A stretch of DNA of 64,000 nucleotides from the NCBI GenBank assembly GCA_020632925.1, contig JACKER010000008.1, positions 372,001 through 436,000 on the forward strand. The letters run 5' to 3'. The position numbers were made by a program, and so were the translations under genes. This document shows positions 1 through 9,181 of the stretch, piece after piece. The stretch's first letter is position 1. The number at the start of each line of letters is the position of its first letter. Source of the stretch: Alphaproteobacteria bacterium. Lineage in GTDB: Bacteria > Myxococcota_A > UBA796 > GCA-2862545. Under the pieces are notes generated by a model. That model was not told where the DNA came from, did not search any database, and worked only from the letters and a program-made list of their open reading frames with translations.

Positions 1-1340
1 ATGACGACCTCGACGACGTCGATGGTGACGGCGTCCCTGCGGCCTGCGACGTCTGCCCGGAGGTCTTCGACCCGTTGCAGCTGGCGCAGGACTCGGACGG
101 CGACGGGCTCGCCGATCGCTGCGAGGTCCTGATGGGCCCGACCTGGAGCGTGGACTCCGATCAAACCAATGCACATGCGAAGGCCGTGGCCGCCGGGGAC
201 GTGAACGGCGACGGGTTCGCCGACATCCTGGTGGCGTCCGAGCTGTATGACGACCCGGAGAACGACGAGGGGCGGGTCTCCCTGTTCCTCGGATCCCCGA
301 CCGGCCCTTCGACCGTTCCCGTGTGGTCGACGGAGTCGAACGGCGAACGCTGGAAGCTCGGATGGACGGGCGCGCCGGCTGGAGACGTCAACGGGGATGG
401 GTACGCCGATGTCGCGATCGGAGCCGAGGTCAACAGCGGTTCGGTGGTGGTGTATCTCGGAGGGCCGACAGGCTTGAGCACGGCGCCGGCGTGGCAGGCG
501 AGCCGCGGGTTGCCTCGCTACACCGCGTATGGCGCGGCTCTCGCCGCGGGCGACGTGAACGGTGACGGCTACGACGACCTCGTCGTGGGCGCCAACCACT
601 ACTACGACGGCCAGCAGACCACAGGTGGCTTCTACCTCTACATGGGCGGTCCCTCCGGACTGTCACGTATCGAGGCCGGCATCTGGGAGGGGCACCAGCT
701 CTACGAGGACTTCGGACAGTCATTGTCCGTTGCGAGCGACGTGAATGGCGATGGCTACGACGACCTCATCGTCGGCTCCGACTACCTTGCAGATGTCTTC
801 CTGGGGTCCGCGACGGGCCTCTCCGCATTGCCGGCATGGGAGATCACCGAGCCCTGCGCGTCCGTCGCAGGTGGCGACATCGATGGCGACGGATATGGCG
901 ACGTCCTGGTCGGGAACACCTGCTACACCAACGGTGAGAACCACGAGGGTCGCGCCTCCCTCTACCTCGGGGGGCCCGCCGGCCTGTCCACGGTGCCGGC
1001 GTGGACGCACGAGTCGAACACGGTGAACGCCGCCTTCGGAAGGATGGCGGAGGCGGGGGACGTGAATGGTGACGGGTTCGACGACGTGTTGATCGGACAA
1101 GGTGCCAGTGGCCTCAATGGCGTCGATGGCGCGGCCCAGCTCTTCCTGGGCCAGCCCTCCGGTCTAGGCGCCGCGCCGGTCTGGGAGGTCTCGTCCAGCC
1201 AGCACATCGACGGATCGGTGGGTCTGGGCGACGTCGACGGCGATGGGTTCGACGACGTCGCGCTCTCGGCCAGCGAGTTCGACGACGATCAGGGCAACGA
1301 GGGGCGGGTGTGGCTCTACCTCGGCAACGCGGGACGATGA
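1..1340 (+). CDS. FG-GAP/VCBS-repeat surface protein, 3' part only
   Basis: The reading frame is open from the first base of the window (codons begin at base 3), so the start lies upstream. The visible part begins with a thrombospondin type 3-like acidic repeat (DxDxDG, C..C) and continues as about seven FG-GAP/integrin-alpha-like blades, each carrying a calcium-binding-like DVNGDGxxD loop and a YLGxPxGLS strand. Such repeats fold into a beta-propeller in secreted or surface proteins and bind calcium (family knowledge). It is a close paralogue of the C-terminal third of the next gene: the last 160 or so bases are about 95% identical by eye to 4908-5080. No membrane anchor is seen at the C-terminus. 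The ligand is unknown. It ends at a TGA inside a GACGAT microsatellite. Confidence 0.85.
   Translation, partial: DDLDDVDGDGVPAACDVCPEVFDPLQLAQDSDGDGLADRCEVLMGPTWSVDSDQTNAHAKAVAAGDVNGDGFADILVASELYDDPENDEGRVSLFLGSPTGPSTVPVWSTESNGERWKLGWTGAPAGDVNGDGYADVAIGAEVNSGSVVVYLGGPTGLSTAPAWQASRGLPRYTAYGAALAAGDVNGDGYDDLVVGANHYYDGQQTTGGFYLYMGGPSGLSRIEAGIWEGHQLYEDFGQSLSVASDVNGDGYDDLIVGSDYLADVFLGSATGLSALPAWEITEPCASVAGGDIDGDGYGDVLVGNTCYTNGENHEGRASLYLGGPAGLSTVPAWTHESNTVNAAFGRMAEAGDVNGDGFDDVLIGQGASGLNGVDGAAQLFLGQPSGLGAAPVWEVSSSQHIDGSVGLGDVDGDGFDDVALSASEFDDDQGNEGRVWLYLGNAGR
1171..1337 (+). repeat. Near-identical paralogous 3' end, copy 1 (copy 2 at 4908-5080)
   Basis: The coding 3' ends of the two tandem FG-GAP genes match at roughly 95% of bases, including synonymous positions, up to the GCGGGAC just before each stop. 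The sequences diverge immediately after. Such identity among otherwise more diverged repeats suggests recent duplication or gene conversion. Confidence 0.8.
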
Positions 1341-4300
1341 CGATGACGATGACCTCGCCTTCCTGATCTCCATCGCCAGCCCGGCGCATGCGGAAGCGCT
1401 GTGCGACGACGGCGTCGACGACGACGGCGACGGCCTGACCGACTGCGAGGATCCCGACTGCGGGCGCCGTCCCGCCTGCTGTGGCGGGCAGCTCGCAGAC
1501 ACCGACGGCGATGGGTGGTGCGACCCGATCGACACCTGCGCGCTCGTCGCCGATCCGCTCCAGGTGGACACGGACGCCGACGGGGCGGGCGATGTCTGCG
1601 ACGTGTGCGCGCGGCCCGGGGACGGCGTGGACCCCTACGGACCACCCCTCTCCACCCAACACCTCGACGCGGCGGAGTACACGCTGCCGGGCGACCTCGA
1701 CGGGGATGGAGACCTCGACCTGCTCACCATCGAGTACGGCAATCCCTGGTCGTATTCGAGGGGCGTGGTGACGTTGTTCGATGGGGCCACACGAACCTAT
1801 GGCGGGTCCAGGATCGTCTACACCACCAACTATGCCGAGCACCGTGATCCGAAGCTCGTCGATCTCGACTCGGACGGCGACCTGGATCTGCTCGTGTGCT
1901 CGGACTACTCGATCCTGGGGTGGTTCGAGGGCCACGGAGACGGGACGTTCGAGCCGCTGGCACCGATCCCGGGTGTCTCGGTCTATGCCCGGACGGCGGA
2001 CGCCGCCGATCTGGACGGCGATGGCGATCTGGACCTCATCTACGGCGCTGGCCCCAACGTGCGCTGGCTCGAGAACCAGGGCGGGACGTTCGCCACCCGT
2101 GGCAACCTGGCCCAGGTGGTCGGAGCCACCCACATCGATGGTGTCCTCGCTGCCGACCTCGATGGGGACGGAGACCTCGACCTCGCCTTCACGTACACGT
2201 CCGGTGGCTATCTTCAATATGGCGGAACAGCTTGGGTCCGCCGCGGCCCCGGTGGCCTCTACGGTGCGCCGACCACGCTCAGCTCGTTGCACGGCGCCGC
2301 CTCCGACGTGACGGCAGCCGACGTGGACGGCGACGGCCGTCTGGATCTGGCGACCCTCGGCTGGGGGTGGATCTACTGGGGCCAGGTGACCGGGTTCTCA
2401 GCGCCCGAGGCGCTTCCATGGGTCGAGGTCATGGAGGATCTCGACCACGACGGCGACCTGGACCTCCTCTATTCGGCGTACGAAGGTGTCTACTTCGAGG
2501 AGAACGTCGGCGGCCGCTCCTTCCTGGAAGCCGTCGAGCTGGTCACTGGGGCGGGCAACGATGTGAAGGTGGGAGACATCGAGCCCGACGGTGACCTGGA
2601 TCTGTTGACCGACACCCGGTTCTTCGAGTCGCTCGAGGAGTGCACCGGGCTGGACACGGACAGCGACGGGGCCCCCGACGCCGTCGAGCTCCGCGTCCTG
2701 GGGACGGACGTGGCCGACCCGGACACCGACGGGGGCGGGCTGATCGACGGGACCGAGTGGGTACTCGGCGACGATCCCCTGGATCCGGCCGACGATCCGC
2801 TGCTGGTCTCGCTCCCGAACCCCATGGTCGCAGGGACGGTCAACGCCGTGCTCGTGACGAACGCGACGCCGGGCAGCACCCAGGTCCTCCTCGCCGGCCC
2901 GGGCTTCGGAGCGACGCCCGCACCCGTGGCCGCGTGCTCGTCGACGCGCACCGGCCTGGCCGCACCCGTGCAGCCCTTCGGCTCGGCGGTCGCGAACGAG
3001 GCCGGGAGAGCGGTCCTCGCCGGTCCGATCCTGGTCGCCACCGCCGGACGCAGCGTGCCCTACCAGATCCTCGAGGTCCCGACCTGTCGGCTCAGCGCGG
3101 TGCAGGTAGCGGACTTCCCGAGTGATCTCGACCGTGACGGGTGGCCGGACGACGTCGACCTGTGCCCCGCCGTGCCCGATCCAGACCAGCTCGACACCGA
3201 CGCGGACGGCGTCGGAGACGCCTGCGACGCGCCAGAGCTCGCTCTGTTGGGTGTCGCCTCGCGCGGGGAGGAGGCGACCGTGGTCGCGAGCGGCGTGGCG
3301 CCTGGCGAGCCGGTGTCCTTCTGGGGCGCGGCGGGGAGCGGAGGCGTGGGTCCGTGCCCGGCCTCACTCGGCGGGCTCTGCCTCGATCTGGGACCGTCCG
3401 CGGTGTCCATCGGCACCGCAGCGGCCGATGCAACCGGCGTCGCCACCCTCCACGTCACCGTGCCCGGCGCCGTGCCCGTGTTCGGCACCTTCGGTCTGCA
3501 GGCCACCGTCCCACGCGGTGCTGGCGGCGCCGACTCCGTCGCGTCTCCGCTGCTGGTCGTCGCCACGGACTGGGACGGAGACGGGATCGTCGACGCGGAC
3601 GAGTCTCCTCTGGGCACCGACCCGACTGTGGCCGACACCGACGGTGACGGCCTCGAGGACGGCGACGAGCTCCCGCTCTTCGATCCCCTGAACCCGGACA
3701 CCGACAGCGACACGGTCCTCGACGGCTCGGACGTCTGCGTGGGCCATGACGACCTCGACGACGTCGATGGGGACGGCGTCCCAGCGGCCTGCGACGTCTG
3801 CCCGCAGGTCTTCGACCCGCTACAGCTGGCGCAGGACTCGAACGGCGACGGGCTCGCCGATCGCTGTGAGTACCTGATGGGGCCGATCTGGAGCGTGGAC
3901 TCGAACCAGGCCCGCGCGACCGCGGCGGGCGTGCCGGCGGGGGACGTGAACGGCGACGGCTTCGCCGACCTCCTGGTGGAGTCCATCCAGTACGACGACC
4001 CGGAGGGCAACGAGGGTCGGGTGGTCCTGTTCCTCGGGTCCCCGACCGGCGCCTCCTCGCTGCCAGTGTGGTCCGTGGAGTCGAATGCCTCCGACGGGAG
4101 GACCCACGCCGCGCCCGCCGGGGACGTGAACAGCGACGGGTTCGACGACGTGTTGATCTCGGATCGGACCAACCGGGGCACCGTGTCGCTGTATCTCGGA
4201 CAACCCACCGGCCTGGCCACGACGAGCGCATGGACGATGACGGGGTCCCAGGCCGGGGGCTCCATCACCTTCGGTGAGATCGCCGCATCAGCGGGAGACG

Positions 4301-5082
4301 TGAACGGTGACGGCTTCGACGACGTGGTGGTCGGTGACGCCAGCTATGACGACTCGCACGGTGCCTTCTTCCTCTACCTCGGACAACCCTCCGGACTGTC
4401 TCCGACCGAGGCCGGTACATGGGTGGGTGCTGCTCCGTTCTCGGCATTCGGGCGCACGTTGGCAGGCGCCGACGTGAACGGCGATGGGTATGACGACGTC
4501 GTGGTCGGCTCGCACAATGCGGGCGCCAGTGTGTTCCATGGATCCGCCACAGGATTGTCGGCATCTCCCGCATGGGCGGCGTACGAAGGAGGCGACTTCG
4601 GGTCGCGCGGGGCGGTCGGGGACGTGAACGGCGATGGCTATGCGGACTTCGTGACTGGCGACAGCACGTACTCCAATGGTGAGACTTCCGAGGGACGAGC
4701 CTATCTCTATCTCGGTGGGCCTGCGGGCCTGTCGACCGTGGCGACGTGGACCGTGGAGTCGAACACTCCGAATGCCCGCTTCGGGGGGGTGTCGTCGGCC
4801 GGAGACGTGAACGGTGACGGGTTCGCCGATATGCTGATTCAGCAAGGGAGCGCGTACGCATCGGTGGACGGTGGAGCGCAGCTCTTCCTGGGCCAGCCAT
4901 CCGGGCTCTCTGCCGCGCCGGTGTGGGAGGTCTCGTCCAGCCAGCACATCGACCGATCGGTGGGTCTGGGCGATGTCGACGACGACGGGTTCGACGACGT
5001 CGCGCTCTCGGCCAGCGAGTTCGACGACGATCAGGTGAACGAGGGGCGGGTGTGGCTCTACCTCGGCAACGCGGGACCCTGA
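1243..5082 (+). CDS. Large FG-GAP/VCBS and thrombospondin-3 repeat secreted protein, start disturbed
   Basis: The order is: signal-peptide-like segment (LAFLISIASPAHAEA, about residues 37-51), TSP3 acidic repeats, a block of VCBS/FG-GAP repeats with DLDGDGDLDL motifs, a second TSP3 stretch, a region with Ig-like spacing, a third TSP3 stretch, and from about residue 875 a seven-blade FG-GAP propeller like the preceding gene. It is expected to be a calcium-binding surface or secreted protein. The start is a problem. The only in-frame start is ATG 1243, which lies inside the 3' end of the previous gene and gives a hydrophilic poly-Asp leader before the signal peptide. The ATGs at 1337, 1343 and 1349 overlap the upstream stop but are in another frame. 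One missing base between them and 1355 would give a normal signal peptide. Either the gene is frameshifted, or there is a sequencing error. Confidence 0.75.
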   Translation: MGSTTSRSRPASSTTIRATRGGCGSTSATRDDDDDDDLAFLISIASPAHAEALCDDGVDDDGDGLTDCEDPDCGRRPACCGGQLADTDGDGWCDPIDTCALVADPLQVDTDADGAGDVCDVCARPGDGVDPYGPPLSTQHLDAAEYTLPGDLDGDGDLDLLTIEYGNPWSYSRGVVTLFDGATRTYGGSRIVYTTNYAEHRDPKLVDLDSDGDLDLLVCSDYSILGWFEGHGDGTFEPLAPIPGVSVYARTADAADLDGDGDLDLIYGAGPNVRWLENQGGTFATRGNLAQVVGATHIDGVLAADLDGDGDLDLAFTYTSGGYLQYGGTAWVRRGPGGLYGAPTTLSSLHGAASDVTAADVDGDGRLDLATLGWGWIYWGQVTGFSAPEALPWVEVMEDLDHDGDLDLLYSAYEGVYFEENVGGRSFLEAVELVTGAGNDVKVGDIEPDGDLDLLTDTRFFESLEECTGLDTDSDGAPDAVELRVLGTDVADPDTDGGGLIDGTEWVLGDDPLDPADDPLLVSLPNPMVAGTVNAVLVTNATPGSTQVLLAGPGFGATPAPVAACSSTRTGLAAPVQPFGSAVANEAGRAVLAGPILVATAGRSVPYQILEVPTCRLSAVQVADFPSDLDRDGWPDDVDLCPAVPDPDQLDTDADGVGDACDAPELALLGVASRGEEATVVASGVAPGEPVSFWGAAGSGGVGPCPASLGGLCLDLGPSAVSIGTAAADATGVATLHVTVPGAVPVFGTFGLQATVPRGAGGADSVASPLLVVATDWDGDGIVDADESPLGTDPTVADTDGDGLEDGDELPLFDPLNPDTDSDTVLDGSDVCVGHDDLDDVDGDGVPAACDVCPQVFDPLQLAQDSNGDGLADRCEYLMGPIWSVDSNQARATAAGVPAGDVNGDGFADLLVESIQYDDPEGNEGRVVLFLGSPTGASSLPVWSVESNASDGRTHAAPAGDVNSDGFDDVLISDRTNRGTVSLYLGQPTGLATTSAWTMTGSQAGGSITFGEIAASAGDVNGDGFDDVVVGDASYDDSHGAFFLYLGQPSGLSPTEAGTWVGAAPFSAFGRTLAGADVNGDGYDDVVVGSHNAGASVFHGSATGLSASPAWAAYEGGDFGSRGAVGDVNGDGYADFVTGDSTYSNGETSEGRAYLYLGGPAGLSTVATWTVESNTPNARFGGVSSAGDVNGDGFADMLIQQGSAYASVDGGAQLFLGQPSGLSAAPVWEVSSSQHIDRSVGLGDVDDDGFDDVALSASEFDDDQVNEGRVWLYLGNAGP
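1334..1354 (+). repeat. GACGAT hexanucleotide microsatellite at gene junction
   Basis: About three and a half tandem copies of ACGATG/GACGAT span the stop codon of the first FG-GAP gene and the expected start region of the second. Copy-number change by whole hexamers would not alter frame, so it does not by itself explain the missing start. Confidence 0.7.
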
Positions 5083-5137
5083 CCTGCTGCGAGCGGCGCC
5101 GGCGGCAGCCGAGTAGGTGGTCCGCCGGGAGGACAGC

Positions 5138-6157
5138 GTGGATCTCGACACCCTCTGCCGGCGGCTCCCCAAGGCCGAGCTGCACCTGCACATCGAGGGC
5201 ACCTTCGAGCCCGAGCTGATGTTCGCGATCGCCGCCCGCAACGGGCTCCGGATCCCGTACGGATCGGTCGAGGAGGTCCGCGCGGCCTACGAGTTCGACG
5301 ACCTCCAGTCCTTCCTGGACATCTACTACCAGGGCGCGAGCGTGCTCCTGACCGAGCAGGACTTCCACGACCTGGCGTGGGCGTACCTGCAACGCGCAGC
5401 CGCCGACGGCGTCGGGCACGCGGAGATCTTCTTCGATCCCCAGACGCACACCGACCGCGGCGTCGCCTTCGAGACGGTGCTCGACGGGCTGTGGAGCGCG
5501 CTCCGTCGCGCGGAGCACGAGCTCGGCATGTCGTCCGCGTTGATCCTCTGCTTCCTGCGCCACCTGTCGCCCGAGGCGGCGATGGCCACGCTCGAGCAGG
5601 CGCTGCCCCACCGCGACCGCATCGTGGGCGTCGGGCTCGACTCCTCCGAGCGTGGAAGGCCCCCTTCCCTCTTCCGCGAGGTCTTCGACCGCGCTCGCGC
5701 CGCAGGCTTCCGCGCCGTCGCCCACGCCGGTGAGGAGGGGCCGCCGGCCTACGTGTCGGAGGCGCTCGATCTGCTCCACGTCGCGCGCGTCGACCACGGC
5801 GTCCGCGCCATCGAGGACGAGGCCCTGATGCAGCGGCTCGTCGACGACGGCGTGCCGCTCACGGTCTGCCCGCTGTCGAACGTGAAGCTGCGGGTGTTCG
5901 ACACGCTCGCCGACCACGTCCTCGGGCGCATGCTGGCGCGCGGGGTCCGCGTGACCGTCAACAGCGACGACCCCGCCTACTTCGGAGGCTACGTCGCCGA
6001 GAACTTCGCCCGGACCGCGGAGGCCCTCCACCTCGGGCACGCCGAGCTGGCGACGCTCGCGAAGAACAGCTTCGAGGCGTCGTTCCTGCCTCCCGAGCGC
6101 ATCCGCCAGCTGTGCGACGAGGTCGACCGCTTCGTCGCCGCGCACCGCGAGTCCTGA
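5138..6157 (+). CDS. Adenosine/adenine deaminase family protein
   Basis: This is a metal-dependent hydrolase of the adenosine/adenine deaminase family (COG1816), acting in cytosolic purine salvage. The HLH metal site is at residues 16-18, HAGEE with the catalytic Glu at 196-200, the third metal His in DHGVRA at about 220, and NSDDP with the metal/catalytic Asp at 275-279. The stretch around HAEIFFDPQTHT resembles the bacterial adenine deaminase subgroup more than classical adenosine deaminase, so adenine may be the substrate (inference). Length 339 aa is normal. GTG 5138 was chosen because GGGAGGA sits 6 bases upstream; an upstream in-frame GTG at 5117 has no ribosome site. Confidence 0.9.
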   Translation: MDLDTLCRRLPKAELHLHIEGTFEPELMFAIAARNGLRIPYGSVEEVRAAYEFDDLQSFLDIYYQGASVLLTEQDFHDLAWAYLQRAAADGVGHAEIFFDPQTHTDRGVAFETVLDGLWSALRRAEHELGMSSALILCFLRHLSPEAAMATLEQALPHRDRIVGVGLDSSERGRPPSLFREVFDRARAAGFRAVAHAGEEGPPAYVSEALDLLHVARVDHGVRAIEDEALMQRLVDDGVPLTVCPLSNVKLRVFDTLADHVLGRMLARGVRVTVNSDDPAYFGGYVAENFARTAEALHLGHAELATLAKNSFEASFLPPERIRQLCDEVDRFVAAHRES

Positions 6158-6181
6158 TACCGCAGTCGACCTGGGGGTCGG

Positions 6182-8725
6182 ATGGATCTCGCCGAGCTCG
6201 TGCGTCGCCACGGCCTGTCGCCTGCCGCCGCCGCGGATCTGGCGGTCCTGCTGGGCGTGGGCACGGCTCCGGGCGCCACCCTGTCGTTCGACGACCTCGA
6301 CGAGCCCGCGCCCACCGCGCCGCCCGAGGCCGAGCGCTACGAGGACCTCGGCCCCATCGGCCAGGGCGGGATGGGCGAGGTGCGGCGGGTCCGCGACCGC
6401 GTGCTCGACCGCGTCCTCGCGATGAAGTTCGTGCACGCGGACCTGCTCGGGAAGCCCGCGGCGGTCGAGCGCTTCCTGCGCGAGGCGCGGGCCACCGCAC
6501 GGCTCCAGCACCCGAACATCGTGCCGGTGCACGACCTCGGCACCCTCCCCGACGGGCGCGTGTGGTTCACGATGAAGGAGGTCCGCGGCCAGACGTTGAC
6601 CGACGTGATCGGGACCTGGCCGCTGCGGCGCCTGATCGACGTCTTCCACGCCGTCTGCCGCGCGGTCGCCTTCGCCCACGAGCGCGGCGTGGTCCACCGG
6701 GACCTCAAGCCCGACAACCTCATGGTCGGTGACCACGGCGACGTCACCGTGCTGGACTGGGGGCTCGCGAAGTTCGTGGACGTGGGCGAGTCCGACCTCG
6801 ACACCGACGAGATCGTCGACACCGGACCGCGGGACAGCGCGACCCGCGTGGGACAGGTGGCGGGCACCCCCGCGTACATGCCGCCGGAGCAGGCGCGGGG
6901 CCAGGTCGACGCCATCGACGCGCGCAGCGACGTCTACGCGCTCGGCGCCGTGCTCTACGAGATCCTCTCGGGTCGACCGCCCTACCTCGGCGCCGCCTCC
7001 GAGGTGGTCCGCCAGGTCCGCGCAGGCCCGCCGCCACCCGTGGGTCCGGCCGCTCCCGCCACCTCCTTCGGGTTCGGGCGGACGCTGGACGAGGCCGCCG
7101 GTGGGCCGGCGCTGCCCGAGGAGCTCGTGGACGCCTGCGAGCGCGCGATGGCCCGCGACCCGGCGGATCGCTTCCAGGACGCGGCCGCCCTCGCCGACGT
7201 GGTCCAGGCCTGGCTCGAGGGCGCGAACGCCCGCGACCGGGCGCTCCAGGTCACGCGGGACGCTCTCGCCGGCGTCGCTCGCGCCCAGGGGCTCGAGGCC
7301 GAGGCGGCGGCGCTCGACCAGCGCGCGGCGGCGCTCCTGGAGGGCGTGCGGCCGTGGGAGCCGGAGGCGCGGAAGGTGGCGGCGTGGGCGCTCGCGGACG
7401 AGGCGGAGCGCGTGCGCACGCAGGCCCGGATCGCGCAGGTCGGCGTCGACGAGGGGCTGCACGGCGCGCTGCGCGTGGACCCCACGCTGCCCGAGGCGCA
7501 CGTCGCGCTGGTCGAGCGGCACCGCGCGCGCTTCGACGACGCCGAGCGGGAGGGGCGAGCCGGCGACGCCAGCGTGGCGCGCGCGCTGCTCGAGACCCAC
7601 GCCGCGGCCCTCCCCGACGGCCACCCGACGCGCGCCGCCACGGCCTCCTGGCTGCGGGGCACGGGCGCGCTGACGCTGACGACCGACCCGCCGGGCGCGG
7701 AGGTCCTGCTCTACCGGTACGAGGAGGTCGATCGCCGCCTGGTCGAGCGCTTCGAGCGGTCGCTCGGCCCGACGCCGCTGCGCGAGGCGCAGCTGGCGAT
7801 GGGGAGCTACGTGTGCATCCTCGTCCACCCCGACCGCGAGCCCGTGCGGTACCCGGTGGAGATCACACGCTGCGCCCACTGGGACGGCGTCCCCCCGGGC
7901 GCGAGCGACCCGGCCCCCGTCTGGCTGCCGCCGCGGGGCTGGCTGGCGGAGGACGAGGTCTACGTCCCGGCCGGCTGGTTCCGCGCGGGTGGCGGAACCG
8001 GCGGGTTCCCGTCGGCCAGGCTCTGGTGCGGCCCACGGGTGTTCCAGCGCTTCGTGGTCACCAATGCGCGGTACGTCGCGTTCCTCGACGACCTCGTGGC
8101 GCAGGGGCGCGCGGACGAGGCCCATCGCCACGCCCCGACCGACCCCAACGGCGCGCCCATCTACGCGTTCGAGGACGGTCGGTTCCACATCGGCGCCGAT
8201 CCCCAGGGCGACGCGTGGGACCCGGAGTGGCCGGTGCTCGCGGTGAGCTGGTTCGACGCGCGGGCCTGGCTCGCGTGGCACGCCGAGCGCACCGGAAGGC
8301 CGTGGCGCCTCCCCGGCGAGCTCGAGTGGGAGAAGGCGGCGCGGGGAGTGGACGGGCGGCGCTTCCCGTGGGGGTCGCACTTCGACGCGACGCGCTGCTG
8401 CATGACCGCCAGTCACCGCGGCCAGCGCAGCCCCTCGGTCGTCGACGACTACCCGCTCGACGCCAGCCCCTACGGCGTCCGCGGCGTCGTCGGCAACACG
8501 CAGCAGTGGTGTGCGGAGACGTTCTCCCCCACCCTGGAGCACCCCGACGACGTCGTGCACGAGCCCCAGGTGCTCGATCCCGACGCTCCCCGGGCGCTGC
8601 GCGCGATCCGAGGAGGGACCTGGGACAGCGCCGAGCTGCTGCTGGGTGTGGCGAATCGCTTCCGCATCGGGGCCGAGGCGCGCCGCTCGCACCTCGGCTT
8701 CCGCGGCGCGTACAGCGTGTCCTGA
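6182..8725 (+). CDS. Ser/Thr protein kinase fused to C-terminal FGE-sulfatase-type domain
   Basis: The N-terminal half is a PknB-like Hanks kinase: glycine loop GQGGMGEV at about residue 60, the VAIK-type lysine in LAMKFVH, catalytic loop HRDLKPDN near 172, and GTPAYMPPEQA in the activation segment. The metal motif reads DWG instead of DFG, common in this subfamily. A helical/TPR-like middle and a PEGA-like beta segment (TTDPPGAEVLLYRY) follow. From about residue 600 there is a formylglycine-generating-enzyme/SUMF1-like fold ending in IRGGTW and GFRGAY. The domain shows no Cys in its last stretch, where FGE has an active-site Cys, so it is more likely a binding module than an oxidase. The start is ATG 6182, 24 bases after the deaminase gene. 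No transmembrane helix was seen. Confidence 0.93.
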   Translation: MDLAELVRRHGLSPAAAADLAVLLGVGTAPGATLSFDDLDEPAPTAPPEAERYEDLGPIGQGGMGEVRRVRDRVLDRVLAMKFVHADLLGKPAAVERFLREARATARLQHPNIVPVHDLGTLPDGRVWFTMKEVRGQTLTDVIGTWPLRRLIDVFHAVCRAVAFAHERGVVHRDLKPDNLMVGDHGDVTVLDWGLAKFVDVGESDLDTDEIVDTGPRDSATRVGQVAGTPAYMPPEQARGQVDAIDARSDVYALGAVLYEILSGRPPYLGAASEVVRQVRAGPPPPVGPAAPATSFGFGRTLDEAAGGPALPEELVDACERAMARDPADRFQDAAALADVVQAWLEGANARDRALQVTRDALAGVARAQGLEAEAAALDQRAAALLEGVRPWEPEARKVAAWALADEAERVRTQARIAQVGVDEGLHGALRVDPTLPEAHVALVERHRARFDDAEREGRAGDASVARALLETHAAALPDGHPTRAATASWLRGTGALTLTTDPPGAEVLLYRYEEVDRRLVERFERSLGPTPLREAQLAMGSYVCILVHPDREPVRYPVEITRCAHWDGVPPGASDPAPVWLPPRGWLAEDEVYVPAGWFRAGGGTGGFPSARLWCGPRVFQRFVVTNARYVAFLDDLVAQGRADEAHRHAPTDPNGAPIYAFEDGRFHIGADPQGDAWDPEWPVLAVSWFDARAWLAWHAERTGRPWRLPGELEWEKAARGVDGRRFPWGSHFDATRCCMTASHRGQRSPSVVDDYPLDASPYGVRGVVGNTQQWCAETFSPTLEHPDDVVHEPQVLDPDAPRALRAIRGGTWDSAELLLGVANRFRIGAEARRSHLGFRGAYSVS

Positions 8726-8729
8726 CGGG

Positions 8730-9092
8730 TCAGTCGGACTTGCGGGCCGGTCGGTCGCGGAGGAGCCACTCCACGAAGGAGGAGATCAGGCTGACCAGGA
8801 GCGCGCCAACGATGGCGGCGCCGAGGGAGTCGACGGAGAAGCCGCGGACGAACCAGGCGGCGAGCCCGAACGAGGCCCCGTTCACCACGAGGTAGAACAG
8901 GCCGAGCGTCACCACGGTGATGGGCAGGGTGAACACGGTGAGCACGGGCCGGACGAGGGCGTTCGCGAGCCCGATGGCGAGCCCACCGAGGATCAGCGCG
9001 ACCCAGGAGGTCAGGTGGACGCCGGGCATGATCCAGGCGACGACCGCGAGGGCCAGGGTGATGGAGAACCAGTGGAGGAGGAAGCGGCGCAT
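8730..9092 (-). CDS. Phage holin family 4-type (DUF360/pfam04020-like) membrane protein
   Basis: A 120-aa protein with four hydrophobic helices and the family signature NALVRPVLxxxTLPITVxTLGLF followed by LVVNG. The family name is historical; members are chromosomal inner-membrane proteins of unknown function and are not by themselves evidence for prophage. The start ATG 9092 is preceded by an AGAGG ribosome site. A longer frame exists upstream but its residues are Arg/Ser/Pro-rich shadow. It converges with the kinase gene, leaving only 4 bases between the stops. Confidence 0.85.
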   Translation of the reverse strand: MRRFLLHWFSITLALAVVAWIMPGVHLTSWVALILGGLAIGLANALVRPVLTVFTLPITVVTLGLFYLVVNGASFGLAAWFVRGFSVDSLGAAIVGALLVSLISSFVEWLLRDRPARKSD

Positions 9093-9143
9093 GTGAACCT
9101 CTGCTCCAACCTGCGCACGGCGGGCCCCCGCTCCAACCCGGGG

Positions 9144-9149
9144 TAGGCT
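9144..9149 (+). promoter_or_regulatory. Candidate -10 element (TAGGCT) for the DUF2200 gene
   Basis: The context CGGGGTAGGCTC recurs as TGGGGTAGACTC at 9546-9556 before the next gene. Both lie 20-40 bases ahead of a start with a good ribosome site, as expected for housekeeping promoters. There is no confident -35. Confidence 0.35.
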
Positions 9150-9181
9150 CACCGGGACAGGAACGGACGACAGGAGGCAGC

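Noticed and set aside
4265..8692. 1475-aa minus-strand open frame opposite the deaminase and kinase genes
   Set aside because: Arg/His/Pro-rich antisense shadow of two well-supported plus-strand genes; no motif or ribosome site.
8730..9092. Prophage evidence from a holin-family protein
   Set aside because: This family is widespread on chromosomes; no phage genes adjoin.
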